Positions 47,998 through 57,646 of a stretch of DNA of 64,000 nt are shown one piece after another. The notes under the pieces were generated by a model. It searched no databases. It saw only the letters and a program-made list of their open reading frames with translations, and was not told where the DNA came from. The translations under genes were made by a program, and so were the position numbers. The stretch comes from Dyella kyungheensis (lineage in GTDB: Bacteria > Pseudomonadota > Gammaproteobacteria > Xanthomonadales > Rhodanobacteraceae), in contig NZ_JADIKC010000003.1 in assembly GCF_016905005.1 (NCBI RefSeq), forward strand, positions 434,001 to 498,000. Direction: 5' to 3'. The stretch's first letter is position 1; every line of letters starts with the position of its first letter.

Positions 47998-48653
47998 TCC
48001 GTTCCCGGACTGTCATCGTTCGCTACACCACGTCCCAGCGGGTCAACCACTGGATCAATGCGATCTGCTTCACGCTGATGGTGCTGTCGGGCCTTTCGAT
48101 GTTCCATCCGATCATGTTCTGGCTGTCCAACCTGTTTGGCGGCGGACAATGGACCAGGGCGGTGCATCCATGGATCGGTTGCGTGCTGATGGTCAGCTAT
48201 ATCGGCATGATCGTGCAGTTCTGGCGCGCCAATCTCTGGCACAGCGAAGACAACACCTGGATGAAATCGGTGGCGGCGGTGGTCGAGGACGACGAGGAAC
48301 GCATCCCGCCCGTCGGCCACAACAACGCGGGCCAGAAGCTGGTGTTCTGGGCGATGACCCTGCTGATTCCCACCCTGTTCCTGACCGGCCTGGTGATCTG
48401 GGAAGTGTATTTCGGCGAAGCCACCCCGATTCCCGTGCAGCGCGCCGCCGTGCTGATCCACAGCACCGCGGCCTTCCTCGCCATCATCATCTGGATCGTG
48501 CACGTCTACGCCGGCATCTGGGTACGTCATTCCATGCGCGCGATGACCCAGGGTTACGTGACACCGGGCTGGGCGTGGCGCCATCATCGCAAGTGGCTGC
48601 GGGAGCTGGCGGCCGACCCGAACGACAAGACGGCGATCAGGAAGCGTCCATGA
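47994..48653 (+). CDS. fdnI: Formate dehydrogenase gamma subunit, cytochrome b556
   Basis: 219 residues. Four-span diheme cytochrome b that passes electrons to quinone. [61 protein letters not shown] and [23 protein letters not shown] carry the heme histidines in helices; [11 protein letters not shown] is the conserved cytoplasmic end. Translationally coupled to fdnH and fdhE by ATGA overlaps. Confidence 0.94.
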   Translation: MIRSRTVIVRYTTSQRVNHWINAICFTLMVLSGLSMFHPIMFWLSNLFGGGQWTRAVHPWIGCVLMVSYIGMIVQFWRANLWHSEDNTWMKSVAAVVEDDEERIPPVGHNNAGQKLVFWAMTLLIPTLFLTGLVIWEVYFGEATPIPVQRAAVLIHSTAAFLAIIIWIVHVYAGIWVRHSMRAMTQGYVTPGWAWRHHRKWLRELAADPNDKTAIRKRP

Positions 48654-49600
48654 GGCAAGGCGAAGCACCACCCGACGCGAAATGGAGCGGGCCGTCGCAC
48701 GCGGGCGTCAAGGCGCCGGAACCCATCGTGATCGCCGATCCCACCGCGCGGTTTGCAGCCACCGCGCGACGCCTCACGCACCTGGCGGACGGACATCCGA
48801 TGGAAGCGTGGCTCTGCTTCATGGCAACGCTGGCGCAGGCCCAGCACGCCGTGGCGACCACACTGGCGCCAGCGACGGCACTCAGCCAGGTGGAAGTGGA
48901 GCGGGCCGTCGAGGCGCGCCTGCCGCCGTTGGCCGCCGATGGGCACCGCCGCAGTGCTGCATGGCGCGATGGGCTTGCCTTGCTGCTCGACCAGATCGAC
49001 GGCCGCGAGTGGCCGCTGGCCGTGCAGGAGGCGATGGAGCAGCTGCGCGACAGCGATGCCGCCGCACTGGACCGGCTGGCCGATGCATTCCTGCGCGGCG
49101 AGCTGGCCGCCTCCGAGGCAGGCACGGCAGTCTTTGTGGTGGCCGCGCTGCAGGTCTATTTCAGCGGTTCGGCAGCGCGGCTGCAGGCCAGCGATCTGCG
49201 CCTGCTGGAGCAGCGTTCGCTTTGCCCGTGCTGCGGTTCGCCTTCCGTATCGGGTCTGATCATCGCCACCGGCATCACGCCCGGCACGCGTTTTCTGTAT
49301 TGCTCGCTGTGTTCCACCGCGTGGAATCACGTGCGCGCCGTCTGCATCACCTGCGGCGGCACGCGCAAACTCTCCGTGCAAGGCATCGAGGACGACCCCG
49401 GTGTGGTCAAGGCCGAGACCTGCGGCGAGTGCCACACCTACGCCAAGCTGCTCTACCAATTGAAGGACACGCAGGTCGACCCGTATGCGGATGACCTGGC
49501 CTCGCTGGGGCTGGATATGTTGGTGACCGAGGCAGGCTTCGCGCGCCATGCGCCCAATCCGTTGCTGCTGGTGGGCGATGGAGAGGCGATGGCTGAGTAG
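48650..49600 (+). CDS. fdhE: Formate dehydrogenase accessory protein FdhE
   Basis: 316 residues. Needed for maturation of the respiratory formate dehydrogenase, binding iron through CxxC motifs. In the C-terminal half the pairs are visible: CPCC, CSLC, CITC and CGEC, in the spacing of FdhE. The N-terminal helical half ends at about residue 165. ATG at 48650 overlaps the fdnI stop. Last gene of the FDH operon. Confidence 0.93.
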   Translation: MRQGEAPPDAKWSGPSHAGVKAPEPIVIADPTARFAATARRLTHLADGHPMEAWLCFMATLAQAQHAVATTLAPATALSQVEVERAVEARLPPLAADGHRRSAAWRDGLALLLDQIDGREWPLAVQEAMEQLRDSDAAALDRLADAFLRGELAASEAGTAVFVVAALQVYFSGSAARLQASDLRLLEQRSLCPCCGSPSVSGLIIATGITPGTRFLYCSLCSTAWNHVRAVCITCGGTRKLSVQGIEDDPGVVKAETCGECHTYAKLLYQLKDTQVDPYADDLASLGLDMLVTEAGFARHAPNPLLLVGDGEAMAE

Positions 49601-49644
49601 CCTTTCTCCAGAGCAAAAATCTCGCGTCCCCCATTTGTTCCCCT

Positions 49645-49804
49645 CACCGTCATTCCGGCGCAGGCCGGAATCCAGTGGCCCCAGTATTGGGTTTTCACGA
49701 GCCACTCCCCCAGAGCCGACAATCGCGACGACCCAACATGGTCGCTACTGGATGACCAGCTTCGCTGTTGCAAAGCGCTTCCGGCCTGCGCCGGAATGAC
49801 GGTG
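49645..49804. repeat. REP-like inverted doublet, family 2, copy 1
   Basis: CACCGTCATTCCGGCGCAGG... (49645-49670) and its reverse complement ending at 49804; each unit contains the palindrome ATTCCGGC-GCAG-GCCGGAAT. It fills most of the 329-base gap between fdhE and selA, which holds no gene. The same unit recurs at 53444-53576. Confidence 0.88.
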
Positions 49805-49929
49805 AACATGCGGGCCTCACGCGCTCTGGCTTGACCGCCTTCTGTCGCCGCCGCAGCATAGGGCCAACCCGCCTCCTTATCGCCTGACACTCGGGTACGA
49901 GTGTCGAGCGATGCCACTGGAAAAGCGTC

Positions 49930-51354
49930 ATGGCCAAGCCCGAGCTCGTCTCACTGCGCCAGCTCCCTGCCGTCGCCACCGTGCTGGCGGCGGCCGAAGC
50001 CGAACCATGGCTGGAACGCTACGGACGCGTCGCCACCACCGACGCCATTCGCCAGGTGATCGACGAAGCACGCGAAACGCTGCGCGCTGCGCCGGCCGCC
50101 GCTCCCAGCGCGGCTGAACTGGCGCAGCGCGCCGGACGCCTGCTCGATACACGCACGCCGGGTTTGCGCCCGCTGTTCAATCTCACTGGCACCGTGCTGC
50201 ACACCAATCTTGGCCGGGCCGTGCTGGCCGATGCCGCGATCGAAGCGGCGGTGGCAGCGATGCGCCATGCGGTCGCGCTCGAATACGATCTCGACGACGG
50301 CGTGCGCGGCGAACGCGACGATCACCTGCGCTCACTGCTGCGCGAACTGACCGGCGCCGAAGACGCCACCGTGGTCAACAACAATGCCGCCGCCGTGCTG
50401 CTCTGCCTCAACACGTTTGCGCTCGGACGCGAAGCGGTCGTGTCTCGCGGCGAGCTGATCGAAATCGGCGGCGCCTTCCGCATGCCCGACATCATGGCGC
50501 GCGCCGGTGCGCACATGCGGGAAGTGGGCACCACCAACCGCACGCACGCCGCCGACTACCGCAACGCGTTCGGCGAACGCACCGGCATCGTGCTCAAGGT
50601 GCATACCTCCAACTACCGCATCCAGGGTTTCACCGCGGAAGTCGATGCACGCGAACTGGCCGCATTGGCCGATGCCGCGGGCGTGCCGCTGTTGAACGAT
50701 CTGGGTTCGGGGAGCCTCGTCGATCTGTCGCGCTACGGACTGGCCAAGGAACCCACCGTGCGCGAAGCCGTAGCCGACGGCGCGCGGCTGGTCACGTTCT
50801 CCGGCGACAAGTTGCTGGGTGGTCCCCAGGCCGGCTTCATCGTGGGCGACCGCGCCCTGATCGAACAGATCAACCGCAATCCATTGAAGCGTGCGCTGCG
50901 CGTGGACAAGCTGCGTCTGGCCGCAATTGAGGCCACCTTGAACCTGTACCGCGATCCGGATCGTCTGGTCGAGCGCTTGCCCACCCTGCGTTTCCTCGCA
51001 CGCCGCAAGGCCGACATCGAAGCGCAGGCGCATCGTCTGCAGGCGTCGGTGGCGACGCAGTTGGGCGACGCCTTCACGGTCGAGACGGGCGATTGCCTCA
51101 GTCAGGTCGGCTCGGGCGCCTTGCCGCTGGATACGCTGGCCAGCGCCGCGCTGGTAATACGGGCATGCGGCAGCCAGAGCGCCTTGGAACATCTGGCCAC
51201 AGCACTGCGCGCCTTGCCTCGCCCGGTGATCGGTCGCGTTGCCGATGGCGCGCTGCGGCTGGACCTGCGTTGCCTGGCGGAAGCCGACGAAGCCCCGTTC
51301 CTGGACACGCTGGCGCAGCTCGACCATCACACGCTGGCCGCGCGTATTTCATGA
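49930..51354 (+). CDS. selA: L-seryl-tRNA(Sec) selenium transferase
   Basis: 474 residues. PLP enzyme that turns seryl-tRNA(Sec) into selenocysteinyl-tRNA(Sec) using selenophosphate. The PLP lysine is Lys294 in SGDKLLGGPQAG. Other blocks: NLTGTVLHTNLGRAVL, EYDLDDGVRGERDDHL, VNNNAAAVLLCLN, EVGTTNRTHAADY. Length equals bacterial SelA (E. coli 463). Its stop overlaps the selB start (ATGA), so they are one transcript; the FDH operon is 329 bases upstream. Confidence 0.97.
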   Translation: MAKPELVSLRQLPAVATVLAAAEAEPWLERYGRVATTDAIRQVIDEARETLRAAPAAAPSAAELAQRAGRLLDTRTPGLRPLFNLTGTVLHTNLGRAVLADAAIEAAVAAMRHAVALEYDLDDGVRGERDDHLRSLLRELTGAEDATVVNNNAAAVLLCLNTFALGREAVVSRGELIEIGGAFRMPDIMARAGAHMREVGTTNRTHAADYRNAFGERTGIVLKVHTSNYRIQGFTAEVDARELAALADAAGVPLLNDLGSGSLVDLSRYGLAKEPTVREAVADGARLVTFSGDKLLGGPQAGFIVGDRALIEQINRNPLKRALRVDKLRLAAIEATLNLYRDPDRLVERLPTLRFLARRKADIEAQAHRLQASVATQLGDAFTVETGDCLSQVGSGALPLDTLASAALVIRACGSQSALEHLATALRALPRPVIGRVADGALRLDLRCLAEADEAPFLDTLAQLDHHTLAARIS

Positions 51355-53282
51355 TCGTTGGCACCGCAGGGCACATCGACCACGGCAAAACGTCACTGGT
51401 AACGGCATTGACCGGCGTGGCCGGCGATCGCCTGAAGGAAGAAAAGCGCCGCGGCATCACCATCGATCTGGGCTTCGCCTTTTTGCCGTTGCCGGACGGC
51501 TCCACGCTCGGCTTCATCGACGTACCCGGCCACGAACGTTTCGTGCATACGATGGTGGCGGGTGCCAGCGGCATCGACATCGCGCTGCTGGCGGTGGCCG
51601 CCGACGACGGTGTGATGCCGCAGACGCGGGAACATCTGGCGATTCTCGATCTGCTGCAAATCGGGCGCGGCGTGATCGCGATCACCAAGGCCGATCTGGC
51701 CACGCCGGAACGTTTGAGCGAGGTCAGCGCGCAGATTCGCGAAGCAACCGCGGGCACCGTGCTCGACGGCGCGGAGATCCTGCCGGTCTCGTCGGTGAGC
51801 GGCCAGGGTGTCGACCGGTTGCGCGAATGGCTGGTGGCCGAAGCGAAGGCCTTGGGCGAACGTGCAACGGACGGGCGTTTTCGCCTCGCCGTGGATCGCT
51901 CGTTCACCTTGGCCGGCATCGGCGTGGTGGTGACCGGCACCGTCTTGTCCGGCGTGGTGCGGGTGAAGGATCAGGTCTTGGTCAGTCCCTCGGGATTGTC
52001 GGCGCGCGTGCGATCGCTGCATGCGCAAAACCGCGAAGTGGAAGCGGGCAGGGCAGGCGATCGCTGCGCGCTCAATCTTGCCGGTGAAGGCATCAGCAAG
52101 GAAGCGATCCGTCGTGGCGACATGGTGATCGATCCGTTCCTGCATGCACCGACCGAGCGTATCGACGCGCGGTTGCGGCTCTTGCCTGGCGAACCTAAGC
52201 CGGTCGGCCAATGGTTTCCCGCCCGGCTGCATCATGGCGCCACGGAAGTCGGTGCGCGCGTGGTGCTGCTCGATGGCGAGCAACTGCTGCCCGGCCATGC
52301 CGCCGACGTGCAACTGGTGCTGGATAAACCCATTGCCGCCGCATCCCTCGATCGCTTTGTGCTGCGCGACGTCTCCGCCCAGCGCACGATAGGCGGCGGG
52401 CAGTTCTTCGATCTGCGCGCGCCCACGCGACAACGTCGTACGGCGGCGCGCGAGACTCAGCGCGCGGCGCTGGCGCTCAGCGATCCTCGCGAAGCGTTTG
52501 CGGCTTTGCTCGACGCGCCGCCGTTCGCATGGGACCTGGCCGCCTTCGCCCGCGACCGCGCCTTGTCCGCGAGCAAGCGCAACGAGGTCGCCGACGCGCT
52601 CTCTCCCATCCTCTTTCACGCCGATGAACAAAGCATCGCAATCGGCCACTCGCACTGGCATTCCTTTGTCGAAGGGTTGGTCGAGCGCCTGGACGCCTTT
52701 CACGCGGCCAATCCCGATCTGCAGGGTATGGGCCGGGAGAAGCTGCGGGTGTCGCTGCAGCCCAAACTTCCTCCCGCTGCCTTCTCGTTGGCGCTGCAGC
52801 ATGCGGATGTAACCGGCCGGGTGGTCCGCGATGGCGCCTTCGTGCGATTGACCAGCCATTCCCTGCACATGAGTCCGGAACGCGAGGCGCTATGGCAGCG
52901 TGTGGCGCCGCTGCTGGGCGGTGACGTGCGTTTCCGCCCGCCGCGCGTGCGCGACGTCGCCGGCCTGCTTGCGCGCCCGGAGCAGGACATCCGCCAGTTG
53001 ATGAAATTCGCGGCGCGGCTGGGCCTGGTGGACGAGGTGGCGCACGATCATTTCTTCCTGCGCCCGACCATGCATGACATGGTGTTGATCGCGGCCGACC
53101 TTGCTGCCCATGCAGCCGACGGCAGCTTCACCGCCGCGCAATTTCGCGACCGCATCGACAGCGGCCGGAAAGTGGCCATCCAGATACTGGAATTCTTCGA
53201 CCGGCAACGCGTGACGCTCAATCGCGGTACGCTGCGCAGGGTCCAGCTGCAGTACATTGACCTGTACGGGCCCGTCCCGTGA
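51351..53282 (+). CDS. selB: Selenocysteine-specific elongation factor
   Basis: 643 residues. Delivers Sec-tRNA to the ribosome at UGA codons with a SECIS. GTPase domain: GTAGHIDHGKTSLVTALTGV (P-loop, residues 4-12), RGITIDLGFAFL, DVPGHERFVHTM, AITKADLATPE; two beta-barrel domains to about 340; winged-helix domains in the C-terminal part (about 400-643) for SECIS binding. ATG at 51351 is the family start. The downstream tRNA-Sec gene begins 9 bases after its stop, so the tRNA may be cotranscribed. Confidence 0.96.
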   Translation: MIVGTAGHIDHGKTSLVTALTGVAGDRLKEEKRRGITIDLGFAFLPLPDGSTLGFIDVPGHERFVHTMVAGASGIDIALLAVAADDGVMPQTREHLAILDLLQIGRGVIAITKADLATPERLSEVSAQIREATAGTVLDGAEILPVSSVSGQGVDRLREWLVAEAKALGERATDGRFRLAVDRSFTLAGIGVVVTGTVLSGVVRVKDQVLVSPSGLSARVRSLHAQNREVEAGRAGDRCALNLAGEGISKEAIRRGDMVIDPFLHAPTERIDARLRLLPGEPKPVGQWFPARLHHGATEVGARVVLLDGEQLLPGHAADVQLVLDKPIAAASLDRFVLRDVSAQRTIGGGQFFDLRAPTRQRRTAARETQRAALALSDPREAFAALLDAPPFAWDLAAFARDRALSASKRNEVADALSPILFHADEQSIAIGHSHWHSFVEGLVERLDAFHAANPDLQGMGREKLRVSLQPKLPPAAFSLALQHADVTGRVVRDGAFVRLTSHSLHMSPEREALWQRVAPLLGGDVRFRPPRVRDVAGLLARPEQDIRQLMKFAARLGLVDEVAHDHFFLRPTMHDMVLIAADLAAHAADGSFTAAQFRDRIDSGRKVAIQILEFFDRQRVTLNRGTLRRVQLQYIDLYGPVP

Positions 53283-53291
53283 AAGCTTTCA

Positions 53292-53388
53292 GGAAGAGCA
53301 TCGTCTCCGGTGGGGCGTCCGGACTTCAAATCCGGGTGAGGCAGATAAGACTGTCTCGGGTGGGTTCGACTCCCATGCTCTTCCGCCA
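53292..53388 (+). tRNA. selC: tRNA-Sec (anticodon TCA)
   Basis: 97 bases with GCCA encoded. The acceptor arm has 8 pairs (GGAAGAGC, 53292-53299, with GCTCTTCC, 53377-53384). The anticodon loop CTTCAAA (53324-53330) holds TCA at 53326-53328 between CCGGA and TCCGG. A long variable arm follows (GGCAGATAAGACTGTC) and the T arm is GGTGGGTTCGACTCCC-like. The 8-pair acceptor, long extra arm and UCA anticodon define tRNA-Sec. Lies directly after selB. Confidence 0.97.
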
Positions 53389-53443
53389 CCTTGGCGGCGT
53401 GAGCCGTGCCCGCCGAAGTCTCGCCTAACCCTTCAATACCCCT

Positions 53444-53576
53444 CACCGTCATTCCGGCGCAGGCCGGAATCCAGTAGACGGAAGAATAGGATTTCGCCCA
53501 AGCCTCCATAGAAGGGTTTGTCGCGACAGCCCGAACTCATCGCCACTGGATTCCGGCCTGCGCCGGAATGACGGTG
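53444..53576. repeat. REP-like inverted doublet, family 2, copy 2
   Basis: CACCGTCATTCCGGCGCAGG... starting at 53444 and its reverse complement ending at 53576, between selC and the convergent selD stop. Same unit as at 49645-49804. Confidence 0.88.
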
Positions 53577-53613
53577 AGGAAGAATCAGCGTCGATACGAG
53601 ATTCGGAAAGCGC

Positions 53614-54654
53614 TCACATCACCTCGATACCCGGCGTACCAGCCACGACCTCGCCGATGATGCTCGCCCGCGCATAGCCGGCAGCCAGCATCATCGCCTT
53701 GATCGCTTCCGCCTTCTCCGGCGCACACGCCACCAGCAAGCCGCCCGATGTCTGCGGATCGGTCAGCAGTGCACGGCGCCACGACGGAAGATCGGCGGGC
53801 AGGCTTACCGCATCGCCGTAACTGTTCCAGTTTCGCTGCGACGCACCCGTGATGTAACCCGCTTCCGCCAGCGCCTCGGCCTGGCTGAAGAAAGGAATGC
53901 GCGATGCCTGCAAACGAATGCGCACGCCGCTGCCGCGTGCCATTTCCAGGCCATGCCCGAGCAGGCCGAAGCCGGTGACGTCGGTGATCGCGTGCACTTC
54001 CTCATGCTTGCCAAGCTCGCAGCCGACGCGGTTGAGCAGGGTGGTCGAGGCAAGCATTTCCGCGTACGCATCGACTGGCAACGCCTGCTTCTTGAACGCG
54101 GCCGAATAAATGCCCACGCCGATGCCCTTGGTCAGGATCAGCGCATCGCCCACTTTCGCGGTGGTGTTGCGGCGCACGTTCGCAGGCGCGCACAGTCCAA
54201 TCGCGGCGAGGCCATAGATCGGCTCGGCCGAATCGATCGAATGGCCGCCGGCAATCGGAATGCCCGCTTGCGCGCAGATCGATTCGCCACCGGCCAGGAT
54301 CGCGCGCACCGTGTCCACATCCAGCTTGCCCAGCGGCATGCCGAGGATGGCCAGTGCCATGATCGGTTTGCCGCCCATGGCGTAGACATCCGATAGCGCG
54401 TTGGCGGCGGCGATGCGTCCGAAATCGTAGGGGTCGTCGACCACCGGCATGAAGAAGTCGGTCGTCGCGATCACGCAGGTATGTTCGTCCACCTGCCATA
54501 CGGCGGCATCGTCGCTGGTCTCGGTGCCCACCAGCAGATGGGCAAAGGGCATGGCCGCCGGCTTGTTGGCCAGCAGTTCCTGCAGCACGGAAGGTGCAAG
54601 CTTGCAGCCACAGCCGCCGCCGTGGGCAAGCTCGGTCAAACGGACGGAAGTCAC
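53614..54654 (-). CDS. selD: Selenophosphate synthase
   Basis: 346 residues. Makes selenophosphate from selenide and ATP, the selenium donor for SelA. HGGGCGCK holds the catalytic Cys15 and Lys18 (Cys17/Lys20 of E. coli); here Cys, not Sec. [39 protein letters not shown] and [10 protein letters not shown] are family motifs. GTG start at 54654 ([14 protein letters not shown]), GGGAGA upstream; this trims a long N-terminal extension with no family similarity. Opposite orientation to selA-selB-selC. Confidence 0.95.
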   Translation of the reverse strand: MTSVRLTELAHGGGCGCKLAPSVLQELLANKPAAMPFAHLLVGTETSDDAAVWQVDEHTCVIATTDFFMPVVDDPYDFGRIAAANALSDVYAMGGKPIMALAILGMPLGKLDVDTVRAILAGGESICAQAGIPIAGGHSIDSAEPIYGLAAIGLCAPANVRRNTTAKVGDALILTKGIGVGIYSAAFKKQALPVDAYAEMLASTTLLNRVGCELGKHEEVHAITDVTGFGLLGHGLEMARGSGVRIRLQASRIPFFSQAEALAEAGYITGASQRNWNSYGDAVSLPADLPSWRRALLTDPQTSGGLLVACAPEKAEAIKAMMLAAGYARASIIGEVVAGTPGIEVM

Positions 54655-54727
54655 CTGGTGTTCTCCCGATGGCGTAGCGATCCGGTTCGGCGAGGATAAC
54701 GAAAAGTGCGTGAGGCGGTCGAACTGT

Positions 54728-56254
54728 CTAGGCCGCTTCGCTGAACCATCGCGAGGCGGCCCGAGCCGCTTCGTCCGCATCGGGCGAAGCGTCAGCGGCC
54801 CAGGCCACGATGCCGTCCGGTTGTACCAGCAACGCAGCGAGTCCCAGGTTGTCGTTCGGTGGCTTGGCGAGGTAAGTGACGCGCTCTCCCCAGCGGCTTG
54901 CCAGCGCCTGCAGAGGTGCGTCGGCGGCAAAATCCAGCAAGAGGCCGCGGCCTGTCCTGAGATGGTCGCCGAGCCGGGTGCCGTCGGCCCAGGCGAAGTC
55001 GGGAGCACTGCGTCCCACCAGCGGATGGCCTTCGCCGAGGTCGTGGCGAAGCGTTACACCCCAGACGCGTTCGGCGAAATACGTGGCGCCGTCGCGCGTG
55101 TCGATCAGGTCGCGGATGATCGCTTCCAGAGCGCGCGAACTCTTGCTTGGGCGCATCAGTGCCACTTGCGCGCGCGACCAGTCGAGGACTTTTGCGCCGA
55201 TGGGATGCCGCTCGCTCGAATACGTGTCGAGCAAACCTTCCGGTGCGTCGCCGTGGACGGTGGCGGCGAGCTTCCAGCCCAGGTTCATCGCATCGCCAAG
55301 CCCGAGATTGAGCCCTTGGCCGCCCAGCGGCGAGTGGGTATGCGCGGCGTCGCCGGCGAGCAGCACCCGTCCCCGGCGATACGTGCTCGCCTGATAGGCG
55401 CGGTCCGTCCAGGTGGTGGCGAGTGGCAGCGCCGTCACGCTGACGTCGGTACCGGAGACGCGACGCAACACCGCCTGCACCTGTTCGAGCGTGATCGGTT
55501 GGCTGCGGTGAAATTTACCCCCGTCGAACTCGACCATGCCGATGGTTCCAGGCGGCGAGTACGTAATCATGCCGGTGGCTGTGTAGTGGCGGCCCGGCAA
55601 GAGTTTCTCCGGATCGGCCAGCGTCACTTGCACCGAATAACCGGTGAACTCCGGATCGGTGCCGACGAACTCGAAACCTGCCGCCTTGCGAACAGTGCTG
55701 CGTCCGCCATCGCAACCGACGAGCCAGCGCGCGCGAAAGATCTCGCCCGCAGCGCGAACGATGACTTCGTCACCGGAGGGATCGATGCTTTCGACCGCGC
55801 AGCCTCGGCGGATCTCCACACCCATCGCACTCGCGCGGGCGGCCAGCACGGATTCCAGCGATTGCATGTCGACTGCCATGCTGGTGCTGGCGGCATCGGG
55901 CAGTCGATACGGCCAGCTCGAAGCGTCGATGCGGTCGTGATGGAACTGGATGCCGGCAAAGTGGCCGCCCGGTCGACGGGGCTGATCCATCCAATGTGCG
56001 GCGCCCAACGTGCTGCGACCGGCAGGAGCATCCTTCGACAACTGCAACGCCGCCATTTCGTCCAGCAAGCCGCGGCGATGGAAGGCCTCGATGGTGGGCA
56101 CCGACAGGCCGCGCATGCCGAACGGCAGACACTTCAAAGGAGAGTGCGGGTCATGGGCCTGCTCCAGTACCAACACGGAGACACCGGCGAGACGCAACTC
56201 ACAGGCGAGAAACAGGCCGACCGGACCGGCGCCGGCAATCAGCACGTCATGCAT
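54728..56254 (-). CDS. FAD-dependent aromatic monooxygenase (PheA/TfdB family)
   Basis: 508 residues. Single-component flavin hydroxylase fold: [19 protein letters not shown] (dinucleotide), [13 protein letters not shown] (DG motif), [33 protein letters not shown] (GD motif) and a thioredoxin-like C-terminus ([20 protein letters not shown]). Such enzymes hydroxylate phenols or antibiotics (tetracycline, rifampicin) with NAD(P)H and O2; the substrate here is unknown. AGGAGTTGTTG before the ATG at 56254. Divergent from the TetR gene with the palindromic operator between them. Confidence 0.92.
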   Translation of the reverse strand: MHDVLIAGAGPVGLFLACELRLAGVSVLVLEQAHDPHSPLKCLPFGMRGLSVPTIEAFHRRGLLDEMAALQLSKDAPAGRSTLGAAHWMDQPRRPGGHFAGIQFHHDRIDASSWPYRLPDAASTSMAVDMQSLESVLAARASAMGVEIRRGCAVESIDPSGDEVIVRAAGEIFRARWLVGCDGGRSTVRKAAGFEFVGTDPEFTGYSVQVTLADPEKLLPGRHYTATGMITYSPPGTIGMVEFDGGKFHRSQPITLEQVQAVLRRVSGTDVSVTALPLATTWTDRAYQASTYRRGRVLLAGDAAHTHSPLGGQGLNLGLGDAMNLGWKLAATVHGDAPEGLLDTYSSERHPIGAKVLDWSRAQVALMRPSKSSRALEAIIRDLIDTRDGATYFAERVWGVTLRHDLGEGHPLVGRSAPDFAWADGTRLGDHLRTGRGLLLDFAADAPLQALASRWGERVTYLAKPPNDNLGLAALLVQPDGIVAWAADASPDADEAARAASRWFSEAA

Positions 56255-56303
56255 CAACAACTCCTGAAACGATCGCCTATCCGCAAGGTGGATCATGGTG
56301 ACT

Positions 56304-56328
56304 AAATCTTACACTTAGTGTAAGATTT
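56304..56328. promoter_or_regulatory. Perfect palindromic operator between monooxygenase and TetR genes
   Basis: AAATCTTACACT (56304-56315), T, AGTGTAAGATTT (56317-56328): 12-base arms around one base, in the 80-base gap between the two divergent starts. Almost certainly the binding site of the TetR protein, repressing both genes. Confidence 0.8.
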
Positions 56329-56334
56329 TCCCGT

Positions 56335-56979
56335 ATGACTATCCGCATGTCAAACCAGCCCGGACTCCGCGACCGCAAGAAGGCCGCTACGCGGCAGACG
56401 ATTTCCGACGTGGCGACACGCTTGTTCGTGGAACGCGGCTTCGAGAACGTGTCGATCGACGAGATCGCGCGCGTGGCGGCCGTCGCCAGGAAAACCGTGT
56501 TCAACTACTTCCCGCGCAAGGAAGACCTGCTCTTCGATCGCGAGGAGGAAGGGCGAGAGCTGGTGCGCCAGGCCCTCGTCGCACGCGGCAGGCAGTCGCC
56601 CATCCACGCGTTCCAGGCCTTGATGCGCACGCTGCTGGAGACGCGGCATCCGCTTTTCAGGATCACCCAGCGCCCGATCCAGTTCTGGCGCACCGTGGCG
56701 GAAAGTCCGGCACTCACGACGCATGCACGCGCACTGCAGACAACGTTCGCCGAGGACCTGGCCGTCATGCTGTGCGATGCGGTAGGCAGGCCGCACGCCG
56801 ATCCCGAGGCGCGTCTCGCCGCGGCGATGCTGATGGATACCCTGGTGATCGCCTACAGCGAGGCGCTGCGCAGCTTTCGCGAGAAGCGGAAGGGCAAGCC
56901 TGCCGCGGCGTTCGCGAGCGTGATGGAGCGTGGTTTCATCGGCGTCAACGCGGCGCTTGCCGGGACGCCGTATGTTTGA
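56335..56979 (+). CDS. TetR-family transcriptional regulator
   Basis: 214 residues. Helix-turn-helix: TRQTISDVATRLFVERGFENVSIDEIARVAAVARKTVFNYFPRKEDLLF; a helical ligand domain follows. Divergent from the monooxygenase gene, with a perfect palindrome just upstream of its start; by this layout it most likely represses the monooxygenase until its substrate is present. ATG at 56335; a second in-frame ATG at 56347 could be the start. Confidence 0.92.
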   Translation: MTIRMSNQPGLRDRKKAATRQTISDVATRLFVERGFENVSIDEIARVAAVARKTVFNYFPRKEDLLFDREEEGRELVRQALVARGRQSPIHAFQALMRTLLETRHPLFRITQRPIQFWRTVAESPALTTHARALQTTFAEDLAVMLCDAVGRPHADPEARLAAAMLMDTLVIAYSEALRSFREKRKGKPAAAFASVMERGFIGVNAALAGTPYV

Positions 56980-57106
56980 TCGGAGCGGTGCGGGGCAGGC
57001 GGCCCTCAGCATCCATCGCAAGTATTCACGACACTTCTACCCGACTTCGTCTATCTCAGCGTGACCGTCAGGCTTCGCAAGCCCGACCCTGCTGAGTGAT
57101 GCCGCC

Positions 57107-57628
57107 ATGAAGAACGCCACCGCGTTGATCGCACTGCTCCTGGCCACGCAGGCTGGCATTGCTTTTGCCGAAGACGTCACCTGCGAATCCAAAGGCAGCA
57201 AGCGTGTGGAGTGCCCCATGGACACGGCGGGTGCCGTGCGGCTGGTGAAGCAACTAAGCAACTCGCCATGCACCGAGGGCGTGTCGTGGGGTTTGTCCAA
57301 ACACGCCGTGTGGGTGGAGAACGGTTGTCGAGGCGTGTTCTCCAAAGACGCTCAAGCGAGCGACAGATCGGGCGACGCCGCCAGTGGCGGCATCCCTTTG
57401 CTCAATGCGAGCTGCCCGGGAAACATCGATGTCCACGCGGATCAAGGTGGTCCGGTCTACATCAATGGAAAAGAAGGGCAGTTGAAGCGTTTCAACAAGA
57501 ACTACTTCGAGGCGAAAGACGCCACTTCAGGCGTCGTCATTTCCCTGAGCATCAATCCGGATGGAACGCCGTCGGTGTCGTATACGGGCAAGGGGCGCGC
57601 CAACGGCGTCTGCCAGGTACACCCGTGA
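57107..57628 (+). CDS. DUF3011 domain protein, secreted
   Basis: 173 residues. A signal peptide (ATALIALLLATQAGIAFA) precedes the DUF3011 domain: VTCESKGSKRVECPMDTAGAVRLVKQLSNSPCTEGVSWGLSKHAVWVENGCRGVF, with its four conserved cysteines probably paired. The C-terminal 90 residues (NIDVHADQGGPVYINGKEGQL, ending NGVCQVHP) add two more cysteines. Function unknown; periplasmic or secreted. Convergent with the AraC gene, 18 bases away. Confidence 0.84.
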   Translation: MKNATALIALLLATQAGIAFAEDVTCESKGSKRVECPMDTAGAVRLVKQLSNSPCTEGVSWGLSKHAVWVENGCRGVFSKDAQASDRSGDAASGGIPLLNASCPGNIDVHADQGGPVYINGKEGQLKRFNKNYFEAKDATSGVVISLSINPDGTPSVSYTGKGRANGVCQVHP

Positions 57629-57646
57629 CGCGCGGCCTTGGCTTCG

